A DNA stretch of 33,574 bases. It comes from Burkholderiaceae bacterium. GTDB lineage: Bacteria; Pseudomonadota; Gammaproteobacteria; Burkholderiales; Burkholderiaceae. A model generated the notes under the pieces. It was not told where the DNA came from. It saw nothing but the letters and a program-made list of their open reading frames with translations, and did no database searches. This document shows, in pieces, positions 1-7,775 of this stretch. Location of the stretch: contig CANCQD010000013.1 of the NCBI GenBank assembly GCA_947380285.1, forward strand, positions 1 through 33,574. Reading direction: 5' to 3'. Every line of letters begins with the position of its first letter. The stretch's first letter is position 1. Position numbers and translations under genes: made by a program.

Positions 1-816
1 GCAGGCGGCTCTGCATCAACTACTGGTTTTGATGATGGTCCTCCCATGGTGACTGGCGCGCAAATTGGCGACAGTGGAACGGGCTTACATTTGGCATTAG
101 GCATTGTTACTGCTTTATATCAACGTACTCACTCTGGCCGTGGTCAGAAAGTATTAGCAGCTATGCAAGACGCTGTATTGAACTTGTGTCGTGTGAAGTT
201 GCGCGACCAGCAACGCCTTGAGCGCGTTGGCCTGATGCAAGAGTATCCACAGTTCCCGAACGGTGAGTTTGGCGACTCTGTACCCCGCGCGGGCAATGCT
301 TCTGGTGGCGGTCAACCGGGTTGGATTGTGAAGTGTAAGGGCTGGGAAACCGATCCAAATGCTTACATATATGTAGTGGTACAAGCCCCAGTATGGGAGG
401 CGATTTGTAAAGTGATTGGCCATGAAGATTGGATTACAGATGTCCGTTTCGCATCACCAATGGCGCGCTTGCCACACCTCATGGAAATTTTCGGTGAGAT
501 CGAAAAGTGGACTATGACTCTGTCTAAGTTTGAAGTCATGGATATTTTGAATAAGTACGATGTTCCATGCGGCCCAATTCTCTCTATGAAAGAAATTGCT
601 GAAGAGCCTGCATTGCGTGCTACAGGTACTGTTGTTGAAGTGGATCATCCAATTCGTGGCAAGTATTTAACTGTCGGCAACCCAATTAAGATGTCTGATA
701 GCCCAACAGATGTGACACGTTCACCATTGCTCGGCGAACATACCGATGAGATTCTCAGTGAGTTAGGTTACTCAACTGATGAGTTGATTGCATTACGTCA
801 CGATAAGGTGATCTAA
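1..816 (+). CDS. frc: Formyl-CoA:oxalate CoA-transferase, C-terminal part (5' end outside window)
   Basis: Class III CoA-transferase that moves CoA from formyl-CoA to oxalate, giving oxalyl-CoA and formate in cytoplasmic oxalate breakdown. The reading frame is open from base 1, so the gene starts before the window and the internal ATG at 46 is not its start; 271 residues are visible. From memory it aligns closely with Oxalobacter Frc: the GDSGTGLHL segment, the AMQDAVLNL and [10 protein letters not shown] blocks, a glycine loop (SGGGQPGW) matching the one that closes over the active site, and the C-terminal PLLGEHTDE motif shared by CaiB/BaiF proteins. The catalytic Asp lies in the missing N-terminal part. 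One base separates its stop from the next ATG, so the two are co-transcribed. A different CaiB-family CoA-transferase is possible but less likely given the match. Confidence 0.93.
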   Translation, partial: AGGSASTTGFDDGPPMVTGAQIGDSGTGLHLALGIVTALYQRTHSGRGQKVLAAMQDAVLNLCRVKLRDQQRLERVGLMQEYPQFPNGEFGDSVPRAGNASGGGQPGWIVKCKGWETDPNAYIYVVVQAPVWEAICKVIGHEDWITDVRFASPMARLPHLMEIFGEIEKWTMTLSKFEVMDILNKYDVPCGPILSMKEIAEEPALRATGTVVEVDHPIRGKYLTVGNPIKMSDSPTDVTRSPLLGEHTDEILSELGYSTDELIALRHDKVI

Positions 817-817
817 G

Positions 818-1750
818 ATGCGGGTTGCTTTGATTGGAAGTGCGGATTTTGGTAAAGCGGCTTTAGATGCTTTTTTAGATCGTGGTGATGAAGTGGTTGC
901 TGTTTTTTGCCCACCCGATAATCCCAAATCAAGTAAACCTGAAGTCTTAAAAGAAGCTGCTCTAGCAAGGGGCTTGAGCCCTTTGCAGTTTGCTTCCCTG
1001 AAGGGTCCTGAGGCTGCTCAGGCCATGATTGATAGCAATGCCGACATCTGTGTCATGGCATATGTATTGCAATTTGTACCACAAGAGCTCTGTAAGATTC
1101 CTAAGCACGGCACTATTCAATATCACCCATCCTTGCTTCCTAAATATCGGGGACCAAGCGCCATTAATTGGGCAATTGCATTGGGCGAAGAGAAGACCGG
1201 TTTAACCATCTTCCGCCCATCCGATGGCTTGGATGAAGGCGAAGTGATTTTGCAAAAAGAAGTACCGATTGGCCCTAACGATACGCTCGGTAAGATTTAC
1301 TTTGATCATCTATTTCCAGTCGGTGTTAAGGCTCTGCTAGAAGCCGCTGATTTGGTAGTCGCAGGCAAGCATCAAGAGTTAGTGCAAGATGAATCACAGG
1401 CTAACTACGAAGGTTGGTTTGATGCCAACGCTGCTCAGATTCATTGGGCAACCCACATCAGTCAAATCCACAATCTCATTCGGGCGTGCAATCCTGCGCC
1501 GGGTGCGTGGACTAAGTTTGGTGAGCAAAAGGTGCAGATCTACGATTGTCACAAGCATGTGGCTGCTACTTTCGGTGCCGTGAAAGGCAAACCAGGCGAA
1601 GTTACTCAAATTACGCTAGACTCTTTTTTCATTGCCTGTCACGGTGGGCAAATTGAAGTACTTAAAGCTAAAGGTGCCGCTGGTAAGGTATCTGGCGCAG
1701 AGTTGGCTAAGGAATTAAACCTAGAAATAGGGCAGTTTTTCGCAATTTAA
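818..1750 (+). CDS. Formyltransferase-fold protein resembling the 10-formyl-THF dehydrogenase hydrolase domain
   Basis: 310-residue protein of the Fmt/PurN formyltransferase family: an N-terminal Rossmann-like domain (about 1-200) followed by a smaller Fmt_C-like domain. The catalytic block is IQYHPSLLPKYRG, with H103 followed 36 residues later by D139 in the DGLDEGEVILQ motif, the same spacing as His110/Asp146 of E. coli Fmt. The Asn normally two residues before the His is Gln101. The segment YHPSLLP..RGxSAINW, and YEG further on, is closer to the N-terminal hydrolase domain of ALDH1L1 than to Met-tRNA formyltransferase. The SD AAGGTG lies in the end of frc, 7 nt before the ATG, and frc stops one base upstream, so translation is probably coupled. 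Inferred role: formyl-group transfer or release in oxalate/formyl-CoA metabolism. A folate-dependent acceptor is possible but not shown. Confidence 0.8.
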   Translation: MRVALIGSADFGKAALDAFLDRGDEVVAVFCPPDNPKSSKPEVLKEAALARGLSPLQFASLKGPEAAQAMIDSNADICVMAYVLQFVPQELCKIPKHGTIQYHPSLLPKYRGPSAINWAIALGEEKTGLTIFRPSDGLDEGEVILQKEVPIGPNDTLGKIYFDHLFPVGVKALLEAADLVVAGKHQELVQDESQANYEGWFDANAAQIHWATHISQIHNLIRACNPAPGAWTKFGEQKVQIYDCHKHVAATFGAVKGKPGEVTQITLDSFFIACHGGQIEVLKAKGAAGKVSGAELAKELNLEIGQFFAI

Positions 1751-1758
1751 ATCGCTCT

Positions 1759-4254
1759 TTAATCTACGCTATGCGGTAAATTAATATCTGAGTGCGTCTC
1801 GCGTGATACAAGCCCAAAGCCTAGGGTTGTAATGAGGTAGGTTCCGGCAATTAAACCTACACCCACTAGCGTTCCCAGTGAGACTGCAACCCCAAAAACA
1901 GCTGGCCCCGAAAATTGGCCAACCTTTTTCATAGCGCTATAAAAACTCAGGGCCTTACCGTGCCCGATCTTTTCAGCAGCGGGCATGGACATGAAATAGC
2001 TATTTTGAGAAACCAGGCCCACTGAATCAGAAATTCCTAAAATGACTATCGCTATTAGTGCGCCTATAAAAGTAGGGGCTGACCAAAATGTACTAAGCGA
2101 CAGCACGCCAATCAGGCAGGATCCCAGCATTAAATGCTTGGTGTTTACTTTTTTGCCCGCAAGGAATTTTACCAAGAGGGGTCCAATGAAAACCATGCAA
2201 ATTCCATAGAGCAAAAATCCACGACCAATATCGCCTTGGCTGACATCAACCGAGCTGGCAAAGACTGGGAAAAAATAGGTCAAAAATGATGTGGTGATTG
2301 CAGAAGGAATCGTAATTAATAAAAAGAAAAAGAAGGTATCTTTATGCAGGAAGAAGTTGCGCAGTCCCGCCAAAGTCAGTTTGTTATTGCCGGTGATAGC
2401 TGGCTTAGAATTTACCGTCAGGGAGAAAGTAAATGGCAGCGCTACAGCAATCATTAACGAGGCAAGTATCATCACAGCAGAAAAGCCAATTCGTTGAGCT
2501 AAGAGCGCCCCAATCACTGCCCCACAATTCATCCCCGCAAATATTCCTGCATTCAAAATAGAGAAGCCATGAGTCCGCTCATGACTCGATTTTCCGGTTG
2601 CTACTAAGCCGCGTAGGCCCATCCAAGCTGCGCCATAGCCAATACCGACAAAGCAGCGAATGGCAATAAACTTCACTGCATCATCTGTTAATGCTGAAAA
2701 TACGGTGGCAATCGAAAGCAGTATGAAGCCACAAACGAAGACCGGTCTCCAGCCATAGCGATCAATAAAATATCCTGCCATCAGAGATGATAAAAAGGCG
2801 CCAAACATTTCAGAGGCGATTGGTAGACCCACAATCACATTAAATGATAGACCCCAAAGCGGTCTATAGATATCTTTCATCAGAATTGGAATGAAAGATA
2901 TGGACATGTAGCTACATAGGAGTAGCAAAAACGCTAAAACTCTGACGCAATTCTCGTGCTGAGTAATCACTAAAGCAGATTCTTCTCTTTTAGTCATCCC
3001 ATGGGCATGAGATGGATCAGTATTTTCTGCCTCTTGTAAATTGGTGAGAGTGACCTTATTAGAGAGCACAATAATAATAAACACTAGCATCTCAACTAGA
3101 AAGAAGATGGATGTCACGAACATGGTGACGGCATCAAGCGCTAATGCAAATACTTTTTGATCAACGTAGCTTTTTGATGCTGCAATGACTAATGATGCCT
3201 CTAGCCCGTCATTATCTTTACCAAGCAAGCGTGAAACTTGCGGTACTTCATTCGTGTTTTGCTGACTTTCTTGGTTTAGCACTGCATTGCTTGGGGATTG
3301 CTTAGTCTCGATGGACGAAGAAAATAAGGTGCTTCCATTGGGGCCGTTAAGATTAACGTAGTTAATTTCTTTGACCGGTCCTACCAAGTTCTTTAGCCAA
3401 TCATCCACGCCATCTAGCTCTTCATAGCTAAAACCAAAGCCCACTACTCGATTGATCCGTTTACTAATCATATCGGCAGCAATATTTAAATTATTAGTAA
3501 CTACCTCAAGGTAAGCGGAGCGAAATGTAACCACGTTAAGCACTCCAAAAGAGGCTTGGGCGGTTGCCAGAATGAGCGTCATGGCAATCATGAGCCCGCG
3601 CTTATTTAATTGACCATTCTTGAGAAAAAGATTGATTCGATAAACTACCAAAACAATACATAAAATAGTGGCAAGAGCTATGGACACCATGATCTTGAGA
3701 GTGTCATTTAGATAGGCCGTCATTTTTTCGGAGACGGCATTCTCGTTAAAAACAATGTCGATTGTTCCGATCCAATTTTGATTGGCATCTCTTAGAGGGA
3801 TTAATGCATGGTATTTATCACCCGACAATAGCCATGACAAATTATTTTTCTTTTTAGGGTCAGAAAAATTAATTTTCGTCAGAAGCTTTTCTGGTAAAGC
3901 TTCGACATCAGTAGGCCCTGAAATATCGTACAGAGTGTCGCCATTGGGCAGCATTACAAAAACATTTTCTACTGTGGGCGCTTGTTTCTTAATGTCCGAT
4001 AAGATTTCGCCCATACCAGCAAAATTATTCAGGGGCTTGTGATACTTAACGGAGTATTCAATGGTGCGTCGTGCTTCGCTGCCGGTTACTCCATAGGAAG
4101 ATACTAAGGAGTCGATATAGCTTTTTTGAAAAGAGCCAATATTCAGAAAGCCTGTGAGCGAAAGCACCATGATGATTAGGAGTGAGGCTAATGCCGCTAC
4201 ATAAAACCGCATACCCTGATGGGTTCCCGTCCATTGTGAGAAGGTCTGCTTCAT
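1759..4254 (-). CDS. Sensor-MFS fusion: two membrane-bound extracytoplasmic sensor modules plus a major facilitator domain
   Basis: 831 residues. Order seen: TM1 about 17-38; a periplasmic domain about 39-185 with Cache/PAS-like strands (VFVMLPNGDTLYDI, then WIGTIDIVF); TM2 186-205; TM3 219-241; a second periplasmic domain about 242-370 (INYVNLNGPNGSTLFSS); TM4 373-397; a polar cytoplasmic linker 398-435; then a full-length MFS domain of about 12 segments (436-820) with a GYFIDRYGWRPVF loop like the MFS motif between helices 2 and 3. An ordinary MFS carrier has about 400 residues, so half of this protein is sensory. Its ATG overlaps the stop of the upstream binding-protein gene by 4 nt (ATGA), so it is last in the three-gene operon. 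Inference: transport gated by, or reporting, an extracytoplasmic ligand. Substrate and direction are unknown; the Cache assignment rests on pattern only. Confidence 0.8.
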   Translation of the reverse strand: MKQTFSQWTGTHQGMRFYVAALASLLIIMVLSLTGFLNIGSFQKSYIDSLVSSYGVTGSEARRTIEYSVKYHKPLNNFAGMGEILSDIKKQAPTVENVFVMLPNGDTLYDISGPTDVEALPEKLLTKINFSDPKKKNNLSWLLSGDKYHALIPLRDANQNWIGTIDIVFNENAVSEKMTAYLNDTLKIMVSIALATILCIVLVVYRINLFLKNGQLNKRGLMIAMTLILATAQASFGVLNVVTFRSAYLEVVTNNLNIAADMISKRINRVVGFGFSYEELDGVDDWLKNLVGPVKEINYVNLNGPNGSTLFSSSIETKQSPSNAVLNQESQQNTNEVPQVSRLLGKDNDGLEASLVIAASKSYVDQKVFALALDAVTMFVTSIFFLVEMLVFIIIVLSNKVTLTNLQEAENTDPSHAHGMTKREESALVITQHENCVRVLAFLLLLCSYMSISFIPILMKDIYRPLWGLSFNVIVGLPIASEMFGAFLSSLMAGYFIDRYGWRPVFVCGFILLSIATVFSALTDDAVKFIAIRCFVGIGYGAAWMGLRGLVATGKSSHERTHGFSILNAGIFAGMNCGAVIGALLAQRIGFSAVMILASLMIAVALPFTFSLTVNSKPAITGNNKLTLAGLRNFFLHKDTFFFFLLITIPSAITTSFLTYFFPVFASSVDVSQGDIGRGFLLYGICMVFIGPLLVKFLAGKKVNTKHLMLGSCLIGVLSLSTFWSAPTFIGALIAIVILGISDSVGLVSQNSYFMSMPAAEKIGHGKALSFYSAMKKVGQFSGPAVFGVAVSLGTLVGVGLIAGTYLITTLGFGLVSRETHSDINLPHSVD

Positions 4255-5459
4255 TTGGCGCCCTTTACAATTTGATCCGCACCAAGCAATAACTCAAAAC
4301 GAGGGCGATAGCCAATGGCCTTCGCAACATCCAAATTGATGATGATGTTAGGGCTGTTTTCATATATTTGAGAAATTTGACTTGGAAGCTCGCCCTTCAA
4401 AATCCGAACCATCGCTTTTGCCCCAAAGTTTCCTACGCCGCCAAAGTTTTGACGGGCTAGGCTCATTAGCGCGCCATTATTGACATCATTTGCTTGTTGA
4501 GCAAATACAGGAATTTTATTATTCACTAGCGGGGATAAGACTGTAGAAAGTTGCTTTGGATCACTGCCAATAAAAAGCCCAACATAGACCGCGTCCACTT
4601 TGGAGGCTAAGCGGGCATTAGCTGCCTCCATATCAATTGCAAATTGTTTTTGGTTTTTACTGTATTTTTCTGGCTGACCTACATTTTCAATGACCACTTG
4701 AAAATTGCGTTGTTTGGCCACTTCTAGTACATCATCAATTGCAGCAAAGCTTCGACCTGCCACATCATCATCGACGACTATTCCTAAGGTTTTGAACTTG
4801 AAAATATCGTAAAAAATATCTACTTGGCGCTTGTAGCGATAGGGATCCATGTGAGCCCAAACCAAATCATTTCCTGAATATTCTGCGCCTTTAACTATTC
4901 CAGCTTGTAAGGCATTGCTCGTAGACATGGATAGTGCTGGCACATTCAGCCCATACTTTAAGATCTCTTTGGCTGACTCTGTACCCATGATAAGGACAAG
5001 ATCAGTATTTTTAGATTGATTAATTTTCTGGGTAATTTTTTCTGCATGCGCCCCATATTCAGGGCTCTTGAGTTTGTCGAAAGTATAGAAATCATTTTCT
5101 CCAAATTTCAGATAGGGCTCATCTGTTTTCTGAGCCAACCAGTCCCAGATGATTTTTGAATCTACTTGTCCTTTTGTGTAAGGAAGGCCTTCAATCGATT
5201 TAATCCAACCCATGCGATGGAGTGCGGTAACTAAGTTGGCTAGGGTGGCAGCATAGTTAGCAAAAGGTCGCGTTTCAATATAAGAGATGCGCCATGGAGT
5301 ACCTGATGCAGTTGTAACAGGGCTTAATACTGTTGGACTTGCTGTCTGGGCAATGGCATGAGAGACGAGGGGCCCATGAATCAATCCAAGCCATAGAAAG
5401 ATGCTAAGGACTGTAGTCCTAAGCAAACATTTAAAACAATGCATGTTCAATTTTTGCAT
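4251..5459 (-). CDS. ABC-type periplasmic substrate-binding protein (PF04392-like)
   Basis: About 402 residues from the chosen start. The N-terminus is a typical Sec signal (LLRTTVLSIFLWLGLIHG, then a likely cleavage after AIA before QTA), so the mature protein is periplasmic. The body has the look of PF04392 ABC_sub_bind proteins: a first lobe with LVLIMGTESAKEIL, a hinge near KTLGIVVDDDVAGR, a second-lobe stretch VDAVYVGLFIGSDP, and the typical end IIINLDVAKAIGYRP. The frame is open to an ATG at 5504, but that start would place an unlikely tail before the signal. The ATG at 5459 follows AGGTGG and the ATG at 5444 is also possible. It overlaps the end of the acyltransferase gene (stop at 5431) and, by ATGA, the sensor-MFS gene. 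No ABC permease or ATPase gene is present, so it may feed or inform the MFS protein instead (inference). Confidence 0.8.
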   Translation of the reverse strand: MQKLNMHCFKCLLRTTVLSIFLWLGLIHGPLVSHAIAQTASPTVLSPVTTASGTPWRISYIETRPFANYAATLANLVTALHRMGWIKSIEGLPYTKGQVDSKIIWDWLAQKTDEPYLKFGENDFYTFDKLKSPEYGAHAEKITQKINQSKNTDLVLIMGTESAKEILKYGLNVPALSMSTSNALQAGIVKGAEYSGNDLVWAHMDPYRYKRQVDIFYDIFKFKTLGIVVDDDVAGRSFAAIDDVLEVAKQRNFQVVIENVGQPEKYSKNQKQFAIDMEAANARLASKVDAVYVGLFIGSDPKQLSTVLSPLVNNKIPVFAQQANDVNNGALMSLARQNFGGVGNFGAKAMVRILKGELPSQISQIYENSPNIIINLDVAKAIGYRPRFELLLGADQIVKGAK

Positions 5460-6231
5460 ATCCCACCTGCATTGCATCAGCATTTCGTTGCTGCAAGCAA
5501 CCAACCATCAAATCACTTTGCTTCAAGAGATTTACTTGTGCATCAATATCCTCCCCATCCGCAAGTACCAGCGAGGAGGGGTTTAAATTCACTGTAATCG
5601 GTTTTAAGACATCTTGGAAAAATATATAACGATAGTAATCCTCATATTTTTTTACCAACTTCAAAATCAGCATGTCAGCTAGAAATTTATCTTGCATGCT
5701 GGCGTAATTCATCGGGGCTACCGTCGAAAAAAGATAGCGGAAGCTACTGTTCTGTTTTGCTAGATTAATTGCATGACGGGTCATGCGCATTTGCAGACGA
5801 TTGCCAGTGAACTCTGGAATAACGCAGGCTCGTTCCAGATGGGCGACTTGAGATAGCTGATTAGGGTCTTGCATACCAATATCTAGCCCCAGATTTTCTG
5901 GGCGGGAGCGCGGGAACCAAATTGATCTGAATCCAACTAGTCGTTGATCAACGAAACAGCCAATAATTAAGCCATGCCCGGAGAGGGATGCCTCAAAGAC
6001 TTCACGGGTATCGGGATAGTAAAGGGAGGAGTCTTTAATGTGGCGAACAGTTTCATCTTGAACGTTTAGAACCGAATCTATATCGCTGATATTTAGTACA
6101 TTAATACTACATTGATAAGGCTTGCCATCCGCTCGAGAAATGACCTCAAATCCCTCTAGGATAGGGTTGGAAGATGTATGTATGGCGTCAACCCCCAGTG
6201 CACTGGAGGATGAGGTATTTGAGTTGGCCAT
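5431..6231 (-). CDS. GNAT-fold N-acyltransferase, unknown substrate
   Basis: 266 residues, soluble, no signal peptide. The central part looks like a GNAT fold: a beta strand GHGLIIGCFVDQRLVGFRSI (86-105), the acyl-CoA-binding motif A region HLERACVIPEFTGNRLQMRM (131-150), where TGNR stands in for the usual R-x-x-G-x-G/A loop, and a motif B-like VAPMNYASMQDKF (171-183) with the common N-x-x-S. The N-terminal 25 residues are Ser/Thr-rich and probably disordered. Overall size and plan recall FeeM/autoinducer-synthase-like GNATs as much as ordinary acetyltransferases, but I cannot name the substrate. It is first in an operon whose next gene begins inside its last codons. Expression is probably driven from the intergenic region at 6232-6395, shared with the divergent TAXI genes. 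Confidence 0.7.
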   Translation of the reverse strand: MANSNTSSSSALGVDAIHTSSNPILEGFEVISRADGKPYQCSINVLNISDIDSVLNVQDETVRHIKDSSLYYPDTREVFEASLSGHGLIIGCFVDQRLVGFRSIWFPRSRPENLGLDIGMQDPNQLSQVAHLERACVIPEFTGNRLQMRMTRHAINLAKQNSSFRYLFSTVAPMNYASMQDKFLADMLILKLVKKYEDYYRYIFFQDVLKPITVNLNPSSLVLADGEDIDAQVNLLKQSDLMVGCLQQRNADAMQVGYAKIEHALF

Positions 6232-6341
6232 GATTTCTTATATTTCAGCCCGCTGGCCTAGGATTGAATAACTTAGTCTAAATAATGATGCTTCTTGAGG
6301 AATGCCAGTTAATCTCAAGAATTGCCAAAATTGCTCCAAGT

Positions 6342-6357
6342 CATAATGTACAGTATG
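6342..6357. promoter_or_regulatory. Palindrome between two divergent operons, candidate operator
   Basis: Sixteen-base inverted repeat of form CATA-n-TGTACA-n-TATG; only the two n positions break the symmetry. It lies in the 164-bp gap between the acyltransferase operon (minus) and the TAXI operon (plus), about 40 bp before the plus-strand start codon and next to an AT-rich -10-like TATAAA at 6359. A second, weaker repeat (CTTGAG at 6294-6299 with CTCAAG at 6314-6319) lies nearer the minus-strand gene. The position suits a shared repressor or activator site; no regulator gene is present in the window, so the binding protein is unknown. Confidence 0.4.
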
Positions 6358-6395
6358 TATAAAGAAAATATTGATTTATTTAAGAAAGATTGTGA

Positions 6396-7775
6396 ATGAC
6401 CAAGAAACACCAACATGACTACCCAAATGTAGAGGGATACTTTCTCCAAAGTGCAAAAGATGAGATACATGCGCTAGGGATGTTTTTTCGGTATCAGTGG
6501 TACGTTGCAATTGCAGTGGTCATCGGCATTTTTCTCCTGCTACATTTTCTAAAACCATTGCCTCCGAGCGAGGTGCGTATTTCTAGGGGGCAGCCTAACT
6601 CATCGTTAGAGGTTGAGGCTCTCAATTTTCAAAAAGTCCTAGAAAAAGAGGGGATTACGGTTGAGTTAGTTCCCTCAAAAGGCACTCTGGATAGTCTTGA
6701 GCTACTCAGGCAAAAGAAGGTGGATATTGCCCTTACGCAGTCGGGGCAACCTATTTCAGACACGGAGGGTCTCGTGTCATTAGGCAGTGTTGGTTATCAA
6801 GCTTTTTGGTACTTTTATACTGGCCCAGAATTCCATGATCCTCACATTTTCCAGTTATTTAAAGACAAGCGGATTTATGTGAATCAGCCAGGTAGCGGAA
6901 CTCGTTACATGGTGGATAACTTGCTGAAGATATCTGGTCACCTAGATAAGCCACCATTTACGATGGTGGGGAATTTAAGCCCAAAAGCTGCCGTGGAAGC
7001 ATTAAAGGCAAAGCAATTAGATGGACTCTTTCTAATTGCAGGTTACGACTCCTTAAATGTCAAGGCGCTATTAGCTGATCCGCAGGTCAATGTATTAAGC
7101 TTCCCGGTTACTGATGCCCTTAATCTGCAATTAAAGGGTGTTGATGTTGTTACGCTGCCATTGGGCGCTTATTCCTTAAGTCCCTTAATTCCAAAGCGGG
7201 ATACAAAAATGATAGCTGTTGCCACTACTATCGTTGCAGAAAAAACGCTGCATCCAGATATTCAATACCTTCTATTGGAAGCAAGCCGTGATATGAATCA
7301 GCGTAACGAAGTTGTTTTTGACTACCCAGGCGGATTTCCGGCTTTTACCGAAAAAGGTATCCCCCGTAGCGATGTTGCTGTGAAGTTTTATGAAAAAGGA
7401 CCGCCATCGCTTAAACAAGAATTACCGCATTGGCTAGCCAGTTTTTTAGAGGTTGCTTGGTTTGCCATTGTGGCTATATTTGCGGTTATCTATCCGCTAT
7501 TCCAATTGATACCGGGTTATCGTAAAACTATCTTTGATATGCATGCTAGCCATTTATATTCCGAGCTCTTTGATTTAAATCGAGAGTGCGAGAGCGCCAA
7601 GACCTTGGCGGAAATAAATGTCTGTATAGCAAAAGTAAATGAAATCAACGAAGTGATTCTGACGACTTGGGTGCCTAAAGGCGCTAAAGAGTCCTACGGT
7701 AATTTGCTAAATGTAATGAATATTCTCATCAATCAGTCTAGGGATAAGAAAGCGCTTTTTGAATCCACTTTATGA
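6396..7775 (+). CDS. Membrane-anchored TAXI-family solute-binding protein with cytoplasmic tail (1)
   Basis: 459 residues. A cytoplasmic N-terminus is followed by TM1 (about 33-53), a periplasmic TAXI-type binding domain (about 57-340), TM2 (about 350-372) and a charged tail of some 85 residues (373-459) that should be cytoplasmic. TAXI features seen: the opening RISRGQPNSSLEVEALNFQ strand-helix, LLRQKKVDIALTQSG, the KDKRIYVNQPGSGTR segment, and LLLEASRDMNQRN near the end. Standard TAXI proteins are soluble, about 320 residues, and serve a fused TRAP permease; no such permease is nearby. The start ATG follows a weak purine-rich AAGAAAG. The next gene overlaps by 4 nt. Likely a ligand receptor rather than a conventional transport component (inference). 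Confidence 0.82.
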   Translation: MTKKHQHDYPNVEGYFLQSAKDEIHALGMFFRYQWYVAIAVVIGIFLLLHFLKPLPPSEVRISRGQPNSSLEVEALNFQKVLEKEGITVELVPSKGTLDSLELLRQKKVDIALTQSGQPISDTEGLVSLGSVGYQAFWYFYTGPEFHDPHIFQLFKDKRIYVNQPGSGTRYMVDNLLKISGHLDKPPFTMVGNLSPKAAVEALKAKQLDGLFLIAGYDSLNVKALLADPQVNVLSFPVTDALNLQLKGVDVVTLPLGAYSLSPLIPKRDTKMIAVATTIVAEKTLHPDIQYLLLEASRDMNQRNEVVFDYPGGFPAFTEKGIPRSDVAVKFYEKGPPSLKQELPHWLASFLEVAWFAIVAIFAVIYPLFQLIPGYRKTIFDMHASHLYSELFDLNRECESAKTLAEINVCIAKVNEINEVILTTWVPKGAKESYGNLLNVMNILINQSRDKKALFESTL

